Positions 45,194 through 55,912 of a stretch of 64,000 bases of DNA are shown here, piece after piece. The notes beneath the pieces were generated by a model. It had not been told where the DNA came from and made no database searches. It worked only from the letters and a program-made list of their open reading frames with translations. Every line of letters begins with the position of its first letter. Position 1 is the first letter of the stretch. The position numbers and the translations under genes were made by a program. Origin of the DNA: Hyphomicrobiales bacterium (GTDB lineage: Bacteria; Pseudomonadota; Alphaproteobacteria; Rhizobiales; Rhizobiaceae); assembly GCA_900470155.1 (NCBI GenBank), contig UBZT01000019.1:1-64000 (forward strand), read 5' to 3'.

Positions 45194-46062
45194 AGCTTGA
45201 TCCATCTGTGACTGTGAACATTCCAGCCAAAAGCGGCAATCGTGCGTGGCGCAAGCTGAAAGCCAATCGCAGCGCCCTTGTCGGGCTTTGCATCATCCTC
45301 TTCTTCGCGATCCTGGCATTGTCGGCACCGCTGTTGCCGATCGCCGATCCGCTCGCCACGAGCTGGACCGCCATTCGTAAGGCACCATCAGCCGCGCACT
45401 GGATGGGCACCGACGATATCGGCCGCGATATCCTGTCAAGGATGATCTGGGGGGCGCAGGCCTCGTTAATGGCCGGCATCTTTTCGGTCGCGATCTCGAT
45501 CGTCATCGGCGTGCCCTTCGGCCTGATCGCCGGTTATTTCGGCGGCTGGATCGATCAGGTCATCTCGCGCATCACCGAGGCCTTCCTCGCCCTGCCCTTC
45601 CTGATCATGGCGATCGCGCTCGCAGCCTTTCTCGGCCCCAGCCTGACCAATGCAATGATCGCCATCGGCCTGTCGGCAATGCCGGTTTTCGTGCGGCTGA
45701 CGCGCGGCCAGGTGCTGGCCGTCAAGACGGAAGACTATGTTGAAGGCGCCCGCTCGATCGGCCTTGGCCATCTCGACATCATGCTGCGTTACATCCTGCC
45801 CAACATCACAGCGCCGATCATCGTGCAGGCGGCGCTGACGGTGGCGACCGCGATCATCGCCGAAGCGAGCCTTTCCTTCCTTGGGCTTGGCCAGCAGCCT
45901 CCCGCTCCAAGCTGGGGTTCGATGCTCAATGTCGCGAAGAACTTCCTCGATCAGGCGCCCTGGATGGCCATGTGGCCGGGGGCGGCGATCTTCCTGGTCG
46001 TGATCGGGTTCAATCTGCTCGGCGATGGCCTGCGCGATGCGCTCGACCCCCGGGAATCCTAA
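45190..46062 (+). CDS. Peptide ABC transporter permease (DppC type)
   Basis: A 290-residue partner permease with six helices. It shows the N-terminal LKANRSALVGLCIILFFAIL, the DppC-specific HWMGTDDIGRDILSRMIWGA and the coupling loop VEGARSIGLGHLDIMLRYIL. The ATG at 45190 overlaps the previous stop; longer in-frame starts lie inside the previous gene. Together with the DppB-type subunit it forms the channel. Confidence 0.92.
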   Translation: MKLDPSVTVNIPAKSGNRAWRKLKANRSALVGLCIILFFAILALSAPLLPIADPLATSWTAIRKAPSAAHWMGTDDIGRDILSRMIWGAQASLMAGIFSVAISIVIGVPFGLIAGYFGGWIDQVISRITEAFLALPFLIMAIALAAFLGPSLTNAMIAIGLSAMPVFVRLTRGQVLAVKTEDYVEGARSIGLGHLDIMLRYILPNITAPIIVQAALTVATAIIAEASLSFLGLGQQPPAPSWGSMLNVAKNFLDQAPWMAMWPGAAIFLVVIGFNLLGDGLRDALDPRES

Positions 46063-46086
46063 GAAGTATTTGCGAAGGAATAGTCG

Positions 46087-47871
46087 ATGACTGATTTTAC
46101 CACCCGCCCGGAGATCCTCGGCACATTCGGCGTTGTGACCTCGACCCATTGGATCGCCTCTGCCGTCGGCATGAGCATTCTGGAAAAGGGCGGCAATGCT
46201 TTCGATGCAGCAGTCGCGACCGGCTTCGTTCTGCAGATCCTAGAGCCTCATCTGGTCGGCCCCGGCGGCGACATGCCGGCGCTGATCTATTCGGCGAAGA
46301 CAGGCAAGGTCGAGGTAATCTGTGCGCAGGGACCTGCCCCAGCTGGCGCGACGATCGACCACTACACTGACGAAGGCCTGTCGATCATCCCCGGCGACGG
46401 TCTGCTCGCCACCGTCATTCCCGGCGCCTTCGACGGCTGGATGCTGATGCTGCGCGATTACGGCACGATGACGGTCCGCGACGTGCTTGAGCCCGCCATC
46501 CACTATGCCGAACACGGCCACCCGATGCTGCCGCGCGTCTCGGCTACCATCAAGGGGCTGGCCGATTTCTTCGAGAAGGAATGGCCGACATCCCATGAGA
46601 CCTGGCTGCCGGGCGGCGTCGCGCCAGAACCGCATGCACTGTTTCGCAATCCGGTTCTCGCCGCCACCTATACTCGCATCGTCAGGGAAGCGGAAAGCGC
46701 CACCGGACGCGAAAAACAGATCGAAGCGGCCCGCGATGCCTTCTACCGCGGCTTTGTTGCCGAGGCGATCGAGGATTATCTGAAGACTGCCGAAGTGCTG
46801 GATGCCAGCGGCAGCCGCCACAAGGGCGTTCTGACCGCAGCCGACATGGCCGGATGGTCTGCCACGATTGAAGCACCGCAGACCTATGACTATCACGGTT
46901 GGACGGTTGCCAAGACAGGACCATGGGGCCAGGGTCCTGTCCTGCTGCAATCGCTGGCGCTTCTGAAGGGCGTGGATGTCGCGGCGATGGACCCGCTCGG
47001 TGCCGATTTCGTGCACACCGTTGTCGAGACGATGAAGCTCGCCTATGCCGACCGCGAGGTCTATTACGGCGACCCGGCCTTTGCTGCCTTGCCGATGGAG
47101 CAGTTGTTGTCCGATGCCTACAATGACCAGCGCCGCAAGCTGATCACGCCGCAGGCCTCAATGTTGCTTCGTCCCGGCAAGCTACCGGGTTTCGAAACCC
47201 AGCACGATCTGACGTTGGAAATGCTGGCATCCATGTCCGGCACCGGCGCCGTCTACGAACCAACCATGTCGCATCTGACCGAAAAACGCGGCGACACGGT
47301 GCATATCGACGTCATCGACCGCGAGGGCAACATGGTCTCCGTCACGCCGTCCGGCGGCTGGCTGCAATCCTCGCCGATCGTGCCGGGCCTCGGCTTCTGC
47401 CTCAATTCCCGCGCCCAGATGTTCTGGCTGAAGTCCGGCCTGCCGACCTCGCTGGCGCCGGGCAAGCGGCCGCGCACCACGCTGACGCCGTCGATCGCCC
47501 TTTACGAAGGCCGCCCGACGCTCGCCTTCGGCACGCCCGGCGGTGACCAGCAGGACCAGTGGCAGCTGTCCTTCTTCCTGCGCTATGTACACCACAAGCA
47601 GAACCTGCAGGCGGCGATCGACATGCCGCTATTTCACACCGCACATTTCCCAGGCTCCTTCTATCCGCGCACCAGCCAGCCGGGCAATGTGATGATCGAA
47701 AGCAGCATCGGCGCAGATACGATCAAGGCGCTGAGAGCCATGGGCCACGACATCACCGAGGCCGATCCCTGGAGCGTCGGTCGTCTGACCGCCGCACGCC
47801 GCGATGCCGACGGTCTGCTGCGGGCCGCAGCCACGCCGCGGCTGATGCAAGCCTATGCGATCGGGAGATAA
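46087..47871 (+). CDS. Gamma-glutamyltransferase-like Ntn hydrolase, cytoplasmic
   Basis: A 594-residue gamma-glutamyltranspeptidase family protein. The N-terminal half has GMSILEKGGNAFDAAVATGF and GPGGDMPALIY; the processing and catalytic Thr is Thr404 in GDTVHIDVIDREGNMVS, where the family has TTH. The region TPGGDQQDQWQLSFFLRY lies in the small subunit. Unlike most bacterial enzymes it has no signal peptide, so it should act inside the cell. Enclosed by the transporter genes, it likely hydrolyses an imported gamma-glutamyl compound or a similar amide. The exact substrate cannot be read from sequence. Confidence 0.88.
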   Translation: MTDFTTRPEILGTFGVVTSTHWIASAVGMSILEKGGNAFDAAVATGFVLQILEPHLVGPGGDMPALIYSAKTGKVEVICAQGPAPAGATIDHYTDEGLSIIPGDGLLATVIPGAFDGWMLMLRDYGTMTVRDVLEPAIHYAEHGHPMLPRVSATIKGLADFFEKEWPTSHETWLPGGVAPEPHALFRNPVLAATYTRIVREAESATGREKQIEAARDAFYRGFVAEAIEDYLKTAEVLDASGSRHKGVLTAADMAGWSATIEAPQTYDYHGWTVAKTGPWGQGPVLLQSLALLKGVDVAAMDPLGADFVHTVVETMKLAYADREVYYGDPAFAALPMEQLLSDAYNDQRRKLITPQASMLLRPGKLPGFETQHDLTLEMLASMSGTGAVYEPTMSHLTEKRGDTVHIDVIDREGNMVSVTPSGGWLQSSPIVPGLGFCLNSRAQMFWLKSGLPTSLAPGKRPRTTLTPSIALYEGRPTLAFGTPGGDQQDQWQLSFFLRYVHHKQNLQAAIDMPLFHTAHFPGSFYPRTSQPGNVMIESSIGADTIKALRAMGHDITEADPWSVGRLTAARRDADGLLRAAATPRLMQAYAIGR

Positions 47872-47874
47872 TCG

Positions 47875-48633
47875 ATGACCTGGTCCATTGTCGCGCGCGA
47901 TCCCGACACCGGCCATTTCGGCATTGCCGTCGCCAGCCGCTTCTTCGCGGTCGGCGCCGCCGTGCCCCATATGCGCGGCCGGATCGGCGCGATTGCCACG
48001 CAGGCCTTCGTCAGCCCACTTTACGGAACCGACGGCATAGCGCTTTTGTCCGAGGGCCATTCTCCCGACGATATCATCGCGATCCTGACCGGTCGCGACG
48101 ACGGCGCTCAGCAGCGGCAGATGCACCTGATAGACGCGGAGGGCCGCAACGCCGCCTTTACCGGCGCAAAATGCATCGACTGGGCCGGGCATCTGGTCGA
48201 CGACAATGTCTCGGTCGCCGGCAACATGCTGACGGGACCCGAGGTCATTGCCGAGTCCCTGCGGGTCTACAAGGAGACATCAGGCGCGCCTCTGGCCGAG
48301 CGCTTGCTGGCTGCCATGGATACCGGTGAGGCGGCCGGTGGCGACAAGCGCGGCCGGCAATCGGCAGCACTGAAGATCTACCGAGACCAGGACTATGCCT
48401 GGCTCGATATCCGTGCCGACGACCATACCGATCCGCTTGGGGAATTGCGAAGGCTCTACGCCGTGGCGCAGGAACGTTTCCTTCATGTCGCGGAGACCAT
48501 GCCGACCCGTGACAATCCGCATGGCCTGACCGACCGCCGGCTGATCGACGAGAAGATCACCGCCCTCGAGGCCGCCAGAATCGCCGAAGGTCGCCCCTCG
48601 CCCTCCTTCGCCACGCCGCTGAAGCCCACATGA
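47875..48633 (+). CDS. DUF1028 domain protein (putative Ntn hydrolase)
   Basis: A 252-residue protein matching DUF1028: MTWSIVARDPDTGHFGIAVA, RIGAIATQAFVSPLYG and the middle DNVSVAGNMLTGPEVIAES. The family is related to Ntn hydrolases and is often encoded beside gamma-glutamyltransferase and peptide transporters, as here. It starts three bases after the transferase stop with GGAGATAATCG as ribosome site. A role in cleaving the product of the neighbouring enzyme is a reasonable inference; no activity is established. Confidence 0.87.
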   Translation: MTWSIVARDPDTGHFGIAVASRFFAVGAAVPHMRGRIGAIATQAFVSPLYGTDGIALLSEGHSPDDIIAILTGRDDGAQQRQMHLIDAEGRNAAFTGAKCIDWAGHLVDDNVSVAGNMLTGPEVIAESLRVYKETSGAPLAERLLAAMDTGEAAGGDKRGRQSAALKIYRDQDYAWLDIRADDHTDPLGELRRLYAVAQERFLHVAETMPTRDNPHGLTDRRLIDEKITALEAARIAEGRPSPSFATPLKPT

Positions 48634-48661
48634 TCACCCCCAGGATCGGACCCGCAAAGCC

Positions 48662-50500
<1,839 letters not shown>

Positions 50501-50852
50501 TATGGCCTATTTGCGCAGTTGCCGCGCGTTATACAGGCGCTCAGCGTTGGTGCAGCGTTACAGATCAAGACGGACAAAAGATGCGATTGTCGGCAGACCT
50601 CAAGCATGAATGCGAGGCACCAGCAAGTCATCCTGGCATTTGACGGTGTATCAGCTGTCAATATGGCGGCCTTTTGCCAATACTCGCGACTTCACGGCAG
50701 AAAATCCAAAACACCGCCCAAAAGAGGGTCGAACAATCTCAATCTCTGCCCTTTCAAGTTTGGAACATAATCCGAAGCGGACTGTTAGTGCTGTATCCTT
50801 CACCACGAACCGAACATCCTTTCGAGATGTTCCGCGCTCAGGAAGTCTGACC
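50501..50852. other. Intergenic region, no gene seen
   Basis: About 350 bp between the transporter operon and a small exported protein. No coding potential, strong hairpin or known motif was recognised. Confidence 0.4.
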
Positions 50853-51365
50853 ATGAAACAGGTTGTTGCGAATGTCGCGGCAGTGGCAATCGTTGCCATG
50901 ACTATGGCAAACACTGCATATGCCGATGAAGCCGTTTTTCTGAAGACGCTGGCAGGAAGCTGGAGCGGCGAAGGCATGGTCAAAGTGCGGGCCAATGCGC
51001 CGTCGATCAACGTTACCTGCGACTTTGAGTCCAATGCGATGGGCAGTTCACTGGCACTCGACGGCCGTTGCACTAGCTTGGCTGTTTTCTCTCGCGCCAT
51101 CAGCGCAGACCTCAAATCTGAGGGCGCCACCTATACGGGATCTTATGTCGGTGCCGGCACGGGGACCGCTGGCCTCGGCGGACAGCGTGCGGGCGATGCG
51201 ATCGACCTGAACATCCTCTGGGCAAAAAACGTCAATGGCGATCGCAAGGCAAAATTGACGATACAAAAGCGCGGCAAATCCGGAATGAGTCTGATCACCA
51301 GCGATACCGATCCGACAACGGGCGAGACGATTGTAACAAGCCGTATTGAACTCCGTCGGAGCTAA
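50853..51365 (+). CDS. Exported hypothetical protein
   Basis: A 170-residue periplasmic protein. Signal peptide MKQVVANVAAVAIVAMTMAN with cleavage after AYA; the mature part begins DEAVFLKTLAGSWSGEGMVK and looks like a beta-rich lipocalin-type barrel (GSWSGEG, GRCTSLAVFSRAISADL, SRIELRRS). Similar proteins are found in rhizobia, function unknown. The ATG at 50853 is chosen because of the signal peptide; an in-frame upstream extension lacks one. It converges with the phospholipid operon. Confidence 0.78.
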   Translation: MKQVVANVAAVAIVAMTMANTAYADEAVFLKTLAGSWSGEGMVKVRANAPSINVTCDFESNAMGSSLALDGRCTSLAVFSRAISADLKSEGATYTGSYVGAGTGTAGLGGQRAGDAIDLNILWAKNVNGDRKAKLTIQKRGKSGMSLITSDTDPTTGETIVTSRIELRRS

Positions 51366-51396
51366 TTGCGCAACGCCGACGGACGGTACGCACAGA

Positions 51397-52059
51397 TCAA
51401 TTGGATCCATTGCTCCTGAGTAGCATGACCAGCGTGTTTGCACGGCGCAGTGCTGTGAATGCGGCACCAATCGCGACGGCGGACAGGCCGATCGTCAGCA
51501 TTTGATTGTATCCTCCCCAAAGCGGCTCCAAAACTGTTGCCAGTGTCGCAGCCGTTATCGTTGCCATGCGATGTTGCTTGGCCATCGGACCGCCGAAGTC
51601 GCTCGGATAGCCATTCCCGCGGCCAAGTTCGCGGATATAAGCCGTTAGCACAGCAAAGGCACCGGCAGCCCAGCCAAGGGCCGGCAAGCCGAGGCCATAA
51701 CCGAGGCCGACAAAGATCATGAGATCGGCGACGCGGTCCGGAAACTCGTTCCAGAAGGGACCGTCCGGCTCTCCCTTTCCGCCTTCAATGGCAACCATGC
51801 CGTCGAAGAGATTGCAAAGCAGCCGGACCTGGCAAAAAAGAGCCGCGAGCAACAGAAAGCTGACACGTGGCCAGCCAACGGCAGCACCTGCGAAATAGAA
51901 AGCCCCACCGGCAATCGCTGCCGCCGCCATACTCGCCATGGATATCTGATTGGGCGTGATGCTCCGTGCAGCCAGCCAACGGGCAATCGCGGCGGCCCAG
52001 CGGGTGTTGCGACTGTCCAGCGGTCGTCGATCGCCTGTATCGGTCCCTGTATCGGTCAT
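51397..52059 (-). CDS. CDP-alcohol phosphatidyltransferase with divergent motif
   Basis: A 220-residue membrane enzyme of the CDP-alcohol phosphotransferase superfamily, which joins a CDP-linked lipid with an alcohol. About six helices. The usual motif D..DG..AR...G...D...D appears altered as NLFDGMVAIEGG and NEFPDRVADLM: the first Asp is Asn, the Arg is Ile and the Gly is Asn, while three Asp are kept. I recall other proteobacterial proteins with the same changes, so this looks like a distinct subgroup rather than decay. It is last in the phospholipid-type operon; the alcohol is unknown. Confidence 0.85.
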   Translation of the reverse strand: MTDTGTDTGDRRPLDSRNTRWAAAIARWLAARSITPNQISMASMAAAAIAGGAFYFAGAAVGWPRVSFLLLAALFCQVRLLCNLFDGMVAIEGGKGEPDGPFWNEFPDRVADLMIFVGLGYGLGLPALGWAAGAFAVLTAYIRELGRGNGYPSDFGGPMAKQHRMATITAATLATVLEPLWGGYNQMLTIGLSAVAIGAAFTALRRANTLVMLLRSNGSN

Positions 52060-52064
52060 GGTCC

Positions 52065-52448
52065 TTACCTTGCTGAGATCGAGTAGTTATAAAACGCGGC
52101 GTAACTGGTCGACACCAGAAGCGGAACGGCGATGGTCTTCCATATTTCCGGTGTGCCACTTGCGACGTGGATTGCAACGAGGAGGCTGGCTGATCCCAGG
52201 CAGGCGATGACGGGCGGGACCCAAAGCCGCATCGGGTAAGCGATGCGGCGCGAAAGCCCCTCGACCACCGATTTCAGGAAAAGCGTCAGGCCAGCCGACA
52301 TCGTGCCCTGCACCAGGCCGGCATATACAGGTCGTGGCATGTCATGGCCGCGATTGACGAAGACTGCCCAGCCTCCCATTGCAATGAAGGCGAAGAGGAG
52401 ATGTACCCATCCATTGCGGACAAACCGTCGCAGTGGCCCCGCTGTCAC
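52065..52448 (-). CDS. Small hypothetical membrane protein of the phospholipid operon
   Basis: A 127-residue protein with about three or four helices (GWVHLLFAFIAMGGWAVFV, VIACLGSASLLVAIHVASG). I place the start at a GTG (52448) that overlaps the CdsA stop as GTGA, matching the tight packing of this operon; an ATG further in (MGGWAVFV) is possible. No family is recognised. It ends five bases before the next gene, so it is clearly part of the set. Confidence 0.7.
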   Translation of the reverse strand: MTAGPLRRFVRNGWVHLLFAFIAMGGWAVFVNRGHDMPRPVYAGLVQGTMSAGLTLFLKSVVEGLSRRIAYPMRLWVPPVIACLGSASLLVAIHVASGTPEIWKTIAVPLLVSTSYAAFYNYSISAR

Positions 52449-53392
52449 AGCGACCACCAGTAGCGGACGATATGGAAAAAGATAGGCGCGGAGAAGACGA
52501 CGGAATCGAGTCGGTCGATCAGCCCCCCATGACCCTCGATCAAATTGCCCCAGTCCTTTACGCCGCGGTCGCGCTTGATAGCCGACATGACCAGTCCACC
52601 GAAGAAGCCCATCAGCGTGATAATGAAGGCGAGAACACCGGCCTGGAAGGGCGTGAAGGGCGTGATCCACCACAGGGCAGCCCCGATCAGCGTGGCGCTG
52701 ATCACGCCCCCGACAAAGCCTTCGACGGTTTTTGAAGGCGACAGATTGGGCGCGACCTTGGTGCGGCCGAACATCTTGCCCCAGACATATTGCAGGACGT
52801 CGCTGAGTTGGACCACGATCACCAGGAAGGCGATCAAAAGAACATTCCGGCCCTCGTAGCCAGGAATATGCAGGGTCAGCAAGGCCGGCACGTGTGAGGC
52901 GCAAAAAACACAGATCATCAATGCCCATTGCACTTCCGCGATGCGGATCAGGAAGCGTTCGGTGTCGCCCCGAAGCACGGAAACGATCGGCATCAGGAGG
53001 AAGGCGTAGACCGGAATGAAGATCGAAAAGATACCATATTCTTCGGCCCAGAGCAGATAGTACTGAATCGGAACGACCAGGAAGAAGGCTGCGGCAAGCG
53101 ACCAATGATCGGCCCTGCGCGTGTTAATCAGCGTCACGAATTCGCGCAATGCGGCGAAAGAGCAGAAGCCGAAAAGCACGAGTACGCCGATCCGGCCCGC
53201 GACGAAGGCAAGGCCGATCAAGACGACCATCACCCACCAGGCCTTGATGCGCGCGTTGAGGTTTTCGATCGATGCGTTCGAACCGGCTGGCGAATAGCGC
53301 TGTTGCAGAACGTAGCCGATGGTTGATGCAAAGATCAGCACACCGAAGATGCCGGTCACCAGCACCAGGAGATCTGAATTCGCGGCACTCAT
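52445..53392 (-). CDS. Phosphatidate cytidylyltransferase
   Basis: A 315-residue CdsA-like membrane enzyme that makes CDP-diacylglycerol (or a related CDP-lipid) from phosphatidate and CTP. About eight helices. The signature near the C-terminus is intact: SPSKTVEGFVGG, then SAIKRDRGVKDWGNLIEGHG followed by GLIDRLDS. This is probably a second, specialised copy; the housekeeping cdsA usually lies with lpx/bam genes. It overlaps the PlsC-like gene by four bases. Confidence 0.9.
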   Translation of the reverse strand: MSAANSDLLVLVTGIFGVLIFASTIGYVLQQRYSPAGSNASIENLNARIKAWWVMVVLIGLAFVAGRIGVLVLFGFCSFAALREFVTLINTRRADHWSLAAAFFLVVPIQYYLLWAEEYGIFSIFIPVYAFLLMPIVSVLRGDTERFLIRIAEVQWALMICVFCASHVPALLTLHIPGYEGRNVLLIAFLVIVVQLSDVLQYVWGKMFGRTKVAPNLSPSKTVEGFVGGVISATLIGAALWWITPFTPFQAGVLAFIITLMGFFGGLVMSAIKRDRGVKDWGNLIEGHGGLIDRLDSVVFSAPIFFHIVRYWWSL

Positions 53393-54033
53393 TCGCCACC
53401 CCCTGCCGGTCTGGGAGAGAGAGCCAGAAGGGCAATCTTCAGTCGTTCGAGAAACGCGTCCTTGTCTTCGTCAGGCGTGATACGCAAAGGATCGCCGAAG
53501 GTGACGGTGCATATCAATGGGATCGGCACAAACTCACCCTTCGGCATCACCCGGTTCAAATTGTTGATCCAGACCGGTACGATCTCGGTCTCGGGACGGG
53601 CAGCGATCAGATGGAAAATTCCGCTTTTGAAAGGCAGAACCGGCGCATCTGTCTGGTTACGCGTGCCCTCGGGGAAAAGAATGAGGGACGAACCGGCGTC
53701 GATTGCTTCGGCCATCTGCTCGATGGGATTCTGTGTGCGCTGGTCGCGCTCTCTCGCGATGAGAACCGCGTTGAACACGTCGCGGCCAATGAAGCGCGTG
53801 AGCCTTGATTTCAGCCAGTACTCGGCGCCCGCGACAGGACGGGTCTGCTGCCGCCGTCTTGGTGGCAAAACAGCCCAGATAAGCACGAAGTCGCCGTGGC
53901 TTGAGTGATTGGCAAAATATATGCATGGCCGGGCCGGCAGCCCTTGCTCGGGCCATATGGCGCGAACTGCGGTTACCGCGCGGGCAAACAGCACGATCAC
54001 CGTCGCTGCGACGGTTGTCAGCAATGGCTTCAT
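53389..54033 (-). CDS. 1-acyl-glycerol-3-phosphate acyltransferase (PlsC type)
   Basis: A 214-residue acyltransferase with an N-terminal membrane helix (LLTTVAATVIVLFARAVTAV), the catalytic NHSSHGDF (HX4D) and LFPEGTRNQ. It acylates a lysophosphatidate-like substrate. As first gene of the set it would feed the CdsA-like enzyme next in line, and the product would then be used by the CDP-alcohol phosphotransferase. The start MKPLLTTVAATV is the only fitting one. Confidence 0.88.
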   Translation of the reverse strand: MKPLLTTVAATVIVLFARAVTAVRAIWPEQGLPARPCIYFANHSSHGDFVLIWAVLPPRRRQQTRPVAGAEYWLKSRLTRFIGRDVFNAVLIARERDQRTQNPIEQMAEAIDAGSSLILFPEGTRNQTDAPVLPFKSGIFHLIAARPETEIVPVWINNLNRVMPKGEFVPIPLICTVTFGDPLRITPDEDKDAFLERLKIALLALSPRPAGGGE

Positions 54034-54194
54034 TTATCCCCCGACCTAACGCCGTGATTGCGTCAGTCGAACTCTATCATCTGCACGGGCAGAAGAAAGG
54101 TCAGTTGCCGCATCTTGAGTGACCGGGAGAGGGACCACGCCAGACCGCCGTCCTCACGCGCACACGTCGCCGAGGCGAACAGCAATTCGGTCCA

Positions 54195-54893
54195 CTATGG
54201 TGAAAGTCCCGCACATCTTGCCGTGTTGCGGATGTGATTTTCCATCTCAATGCGAGCAGTCGGACCGTCATTGGCCCTGAGGGCTGCTATAATCTTGCGA
54301 TGCTCAGCAATGGAGTCACGCATGCGCTCCGGATCCGTGATCGGGATAGGCTGGCGTTGCGTTTCCGTCACCTGGTCGCGCACTGTCTGATAGAGGGCCT
54401 TCAACATGGCGTTGGAGCATGCCGATACGATCGTGGCATGAAAGACGAGATCGGCCTCGACATTGGCGAGCAGGTCTTGTGTCGCCCAGCATTCCTCCAT
54501 GGTCCGCGTCGCCCTTTCCATCTTTTCTAGCTGCAACTCGGTCAAGCGACCGGCAGACAACCGCGCGATCTCGCCTTCCATCAGGATGCGGGTCTGGAAG
54601 ACATCAAAGACCGAGTAGCTGTCGGAATAGCGCCAGGGCGCCATGTGTCCGCCGGGGCTGCCTGCGCCGTCAGAAGGGACTGTCACAAAAGTGCCCCGTC
54701 CGGCTTCAGTTTTCAGCAGGCCAAGTGTCTCCAGAGTGAGAAGCGCTTCGCGCAGTGATGCACGGCTGATGCCGAATTTCAGCGAAAACTCCCGCTGCGA
54801 CGGAATCTTCTCGCCGGGCTTCAGGGTGCCGGCATGAATCATCGTCTGGATCTCTCGCGCAACCGATTGCGGAACAAGCGTCTTGTTGAACAT
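54195..54893 (-). CDS. FadR-type GntR regulator
   Basis: A 232-residue regulator with an N-terminal winged helix (IHAGTLKPGEKIPSQREFSL, KFGISRASLREALLTLETLG) and a C-terminal FCD ligand domain (FQTRILMEGEIARLSAG, ADLVFHATIVSACSNAM, EHRKIIAALRANDGPTA). AAGGGATCGC precedes the ATG. It is divergent from the amino-acid transporter operon and the 31-bp palindrome between them is its likely operator, 89 bp from its own start and 40 bp from the transporter start. It probably represses both until the pathway substrate is present. Confidence 0.9.
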   Translation of the reverse strand: MFNKTLVPQSVAREIQTMIHAGTLKPGEKIPSQREFSLKFGISRASLREALLTLETLGLLKTEAGRGTFVTVPSDGAGSPGGHMAPWRYSDSYSVFDVFQTRILMEGEIARLSAGRLTELQLEKMERATRTMEECWATQDLLANVEADLVFHATIVSACSNAMLKALYQTVRDQVTETQRQPIPITDPERMRDSIAEHRKIIAALRANDGPTARIEMENHIRNTARCAGLSP

Positions 54894-54981
54894 GCGATCC
54901 CTTCTCGAAACCTGAGCCTTGCGGCATGGCTAATCTATTTTTTTGCGCGCCATCTTGCAAAGCCGAAAGCGACATGCTTGT

Positions 54982-55012
54982 TTGGTCTAACTGGTCTGAC
55001 CAGTTAGACCAA
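54982..55012. promoter_or_regulatory. 31-bp perfect palindrome, probable FadR-type operator
   Basis: TTGGTCTAACTGGTC at 54982-54996, a central T, and the exact complement at 54998-55012. The core CTGGTC-T-GACCAG is close to the known FadR operator consensus TGGTC-N-GACCA, and the outer TTGGTC/GACCAA arms add a second layer. It lies between the divergent GntR gene and the ABC transporter operon. Confidence 0.88.
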
Positions 55013-55051
55013 TGTAGATTGAGTTATGTTCAAATAACAAGGGGAACCCTC

Positions 55052-55849
55052 ATGACACGCAGTTCAAAATTTAAGGTCACGCTTCTGTCCGGCCTCATCG
55101 CCGCATTCGCGTCTTCTGGTGCGCATGCCGCCGACCTGACCGTCGGCGCCAATATCGGCAACGTGCCGTGGGAATTCGAAGATGCGAGTGGAACGGTCAC
55201 CGGCTTCGAAGTCGATCTGGTCAACGAGATCGCCAAACGTCTGGGCAAATCGGTGGAATTCGTCAACACGCCATTCAATGGTCTGTTCCCCGCCGTGCAA
55301 TCGGGTCGCATCAACATGGCGGTTTCGTCGATCACCATTACAGAAAAGCGCCTCGAATCCGTGACCTTTGCCCAGCCCTATTACGACAGCGATCAGTCCC
55401 TGACGGTCACGGCCGCGTCCGGCATTACTGGCCTCAAGGACATGGGCGACAAGGTTGTCGGCGTTGACACGGGCTCGACCGGTGATATGTGGGCCGACGC
55501 CAATAAGGGTGAATACAAGCTCGGCGAAATCCGCCGCTTCGAGGGCCTGCAGCCGGCCATGCTCGACCTCGTCGCCGGCCGCGTCGATGGCTACATCTCC
55601 GACATTCCAGCCCTTCTCTACTATGTCAAGGACAAGCCGGAACTGAAGGTGGTCGAGCGCATCCCGACCGGCGAGAAATACTCGATCATGTTCAACAAGA
55701 ACGATCCGCTTGCAACCGAGGTCAATGCCGTGATCACCACGCTCAAGCAGGAAGGCTTTGTCGCCAAGCTGCACGAAACCTGGTTTGGCGCTAAGGCCGA
55801 GGATACGACTTCGACCGTCACTGTTCTCGACATGCCTAAGGCCAAGTAA
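55052..55849 (+). CDS. Polar amino-acid type ABC transporter binding protein
   Basis: A 265-residue family 3 periplasmic binding protein. Signal peptide VTLLSGLIAAFASSGAHA, then the mature fold: VPWEFEDASGTVTGFEVDLV, FNGLFPAVQSGRINMAVSSI, ITEKRLESVTFAQPYYDSDQ, VVGVDTGSTGDMWA. The ligand is an amino acid or similar compound. The ATG at 55052 is chosen because of the signal peptide; an in-frame extension would run through the palindrome. First gene of the transporter and catabolic operon. Confidence 0.92.
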   Translation: MTRSSKFKVTLLSGLIAAFASSGAHAADLTVGANIGNVPWEFEDASGTVTGFEVDLVNEIAKRLGKSVEFVNTPFNGLFPAVQSGRINMAVSSITITEKRLESVTFAQPYYDSDQSLTVTAASGITGLKDMGDKVVGVDTGSTGDMWADANKGEYKLGEIRRFEGLQPAMLDLVAGRVDGYISDIPALLYYVKDKPELKVVERIPTGEKYSIMFNKNDPLATEVNAVITTLKQEGFVAKLHETWFGAKAEDTTSTVTVLDMPKAK

Positions 55850-55912
55850 GGCTGACACTGAGACCGGCGGGGCAGTTACGCTCCTCCGGTCGGCCAAGGG
55901 AGCCGCTGCGGC

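Noticed and set aside
54926..55051. N-terminal extension of the amino-acid binding protein
   Set aside because: It would translate the 31-bp palindrome and place the signal peptide inside the protein; the ATG at 55052 is the natural start.
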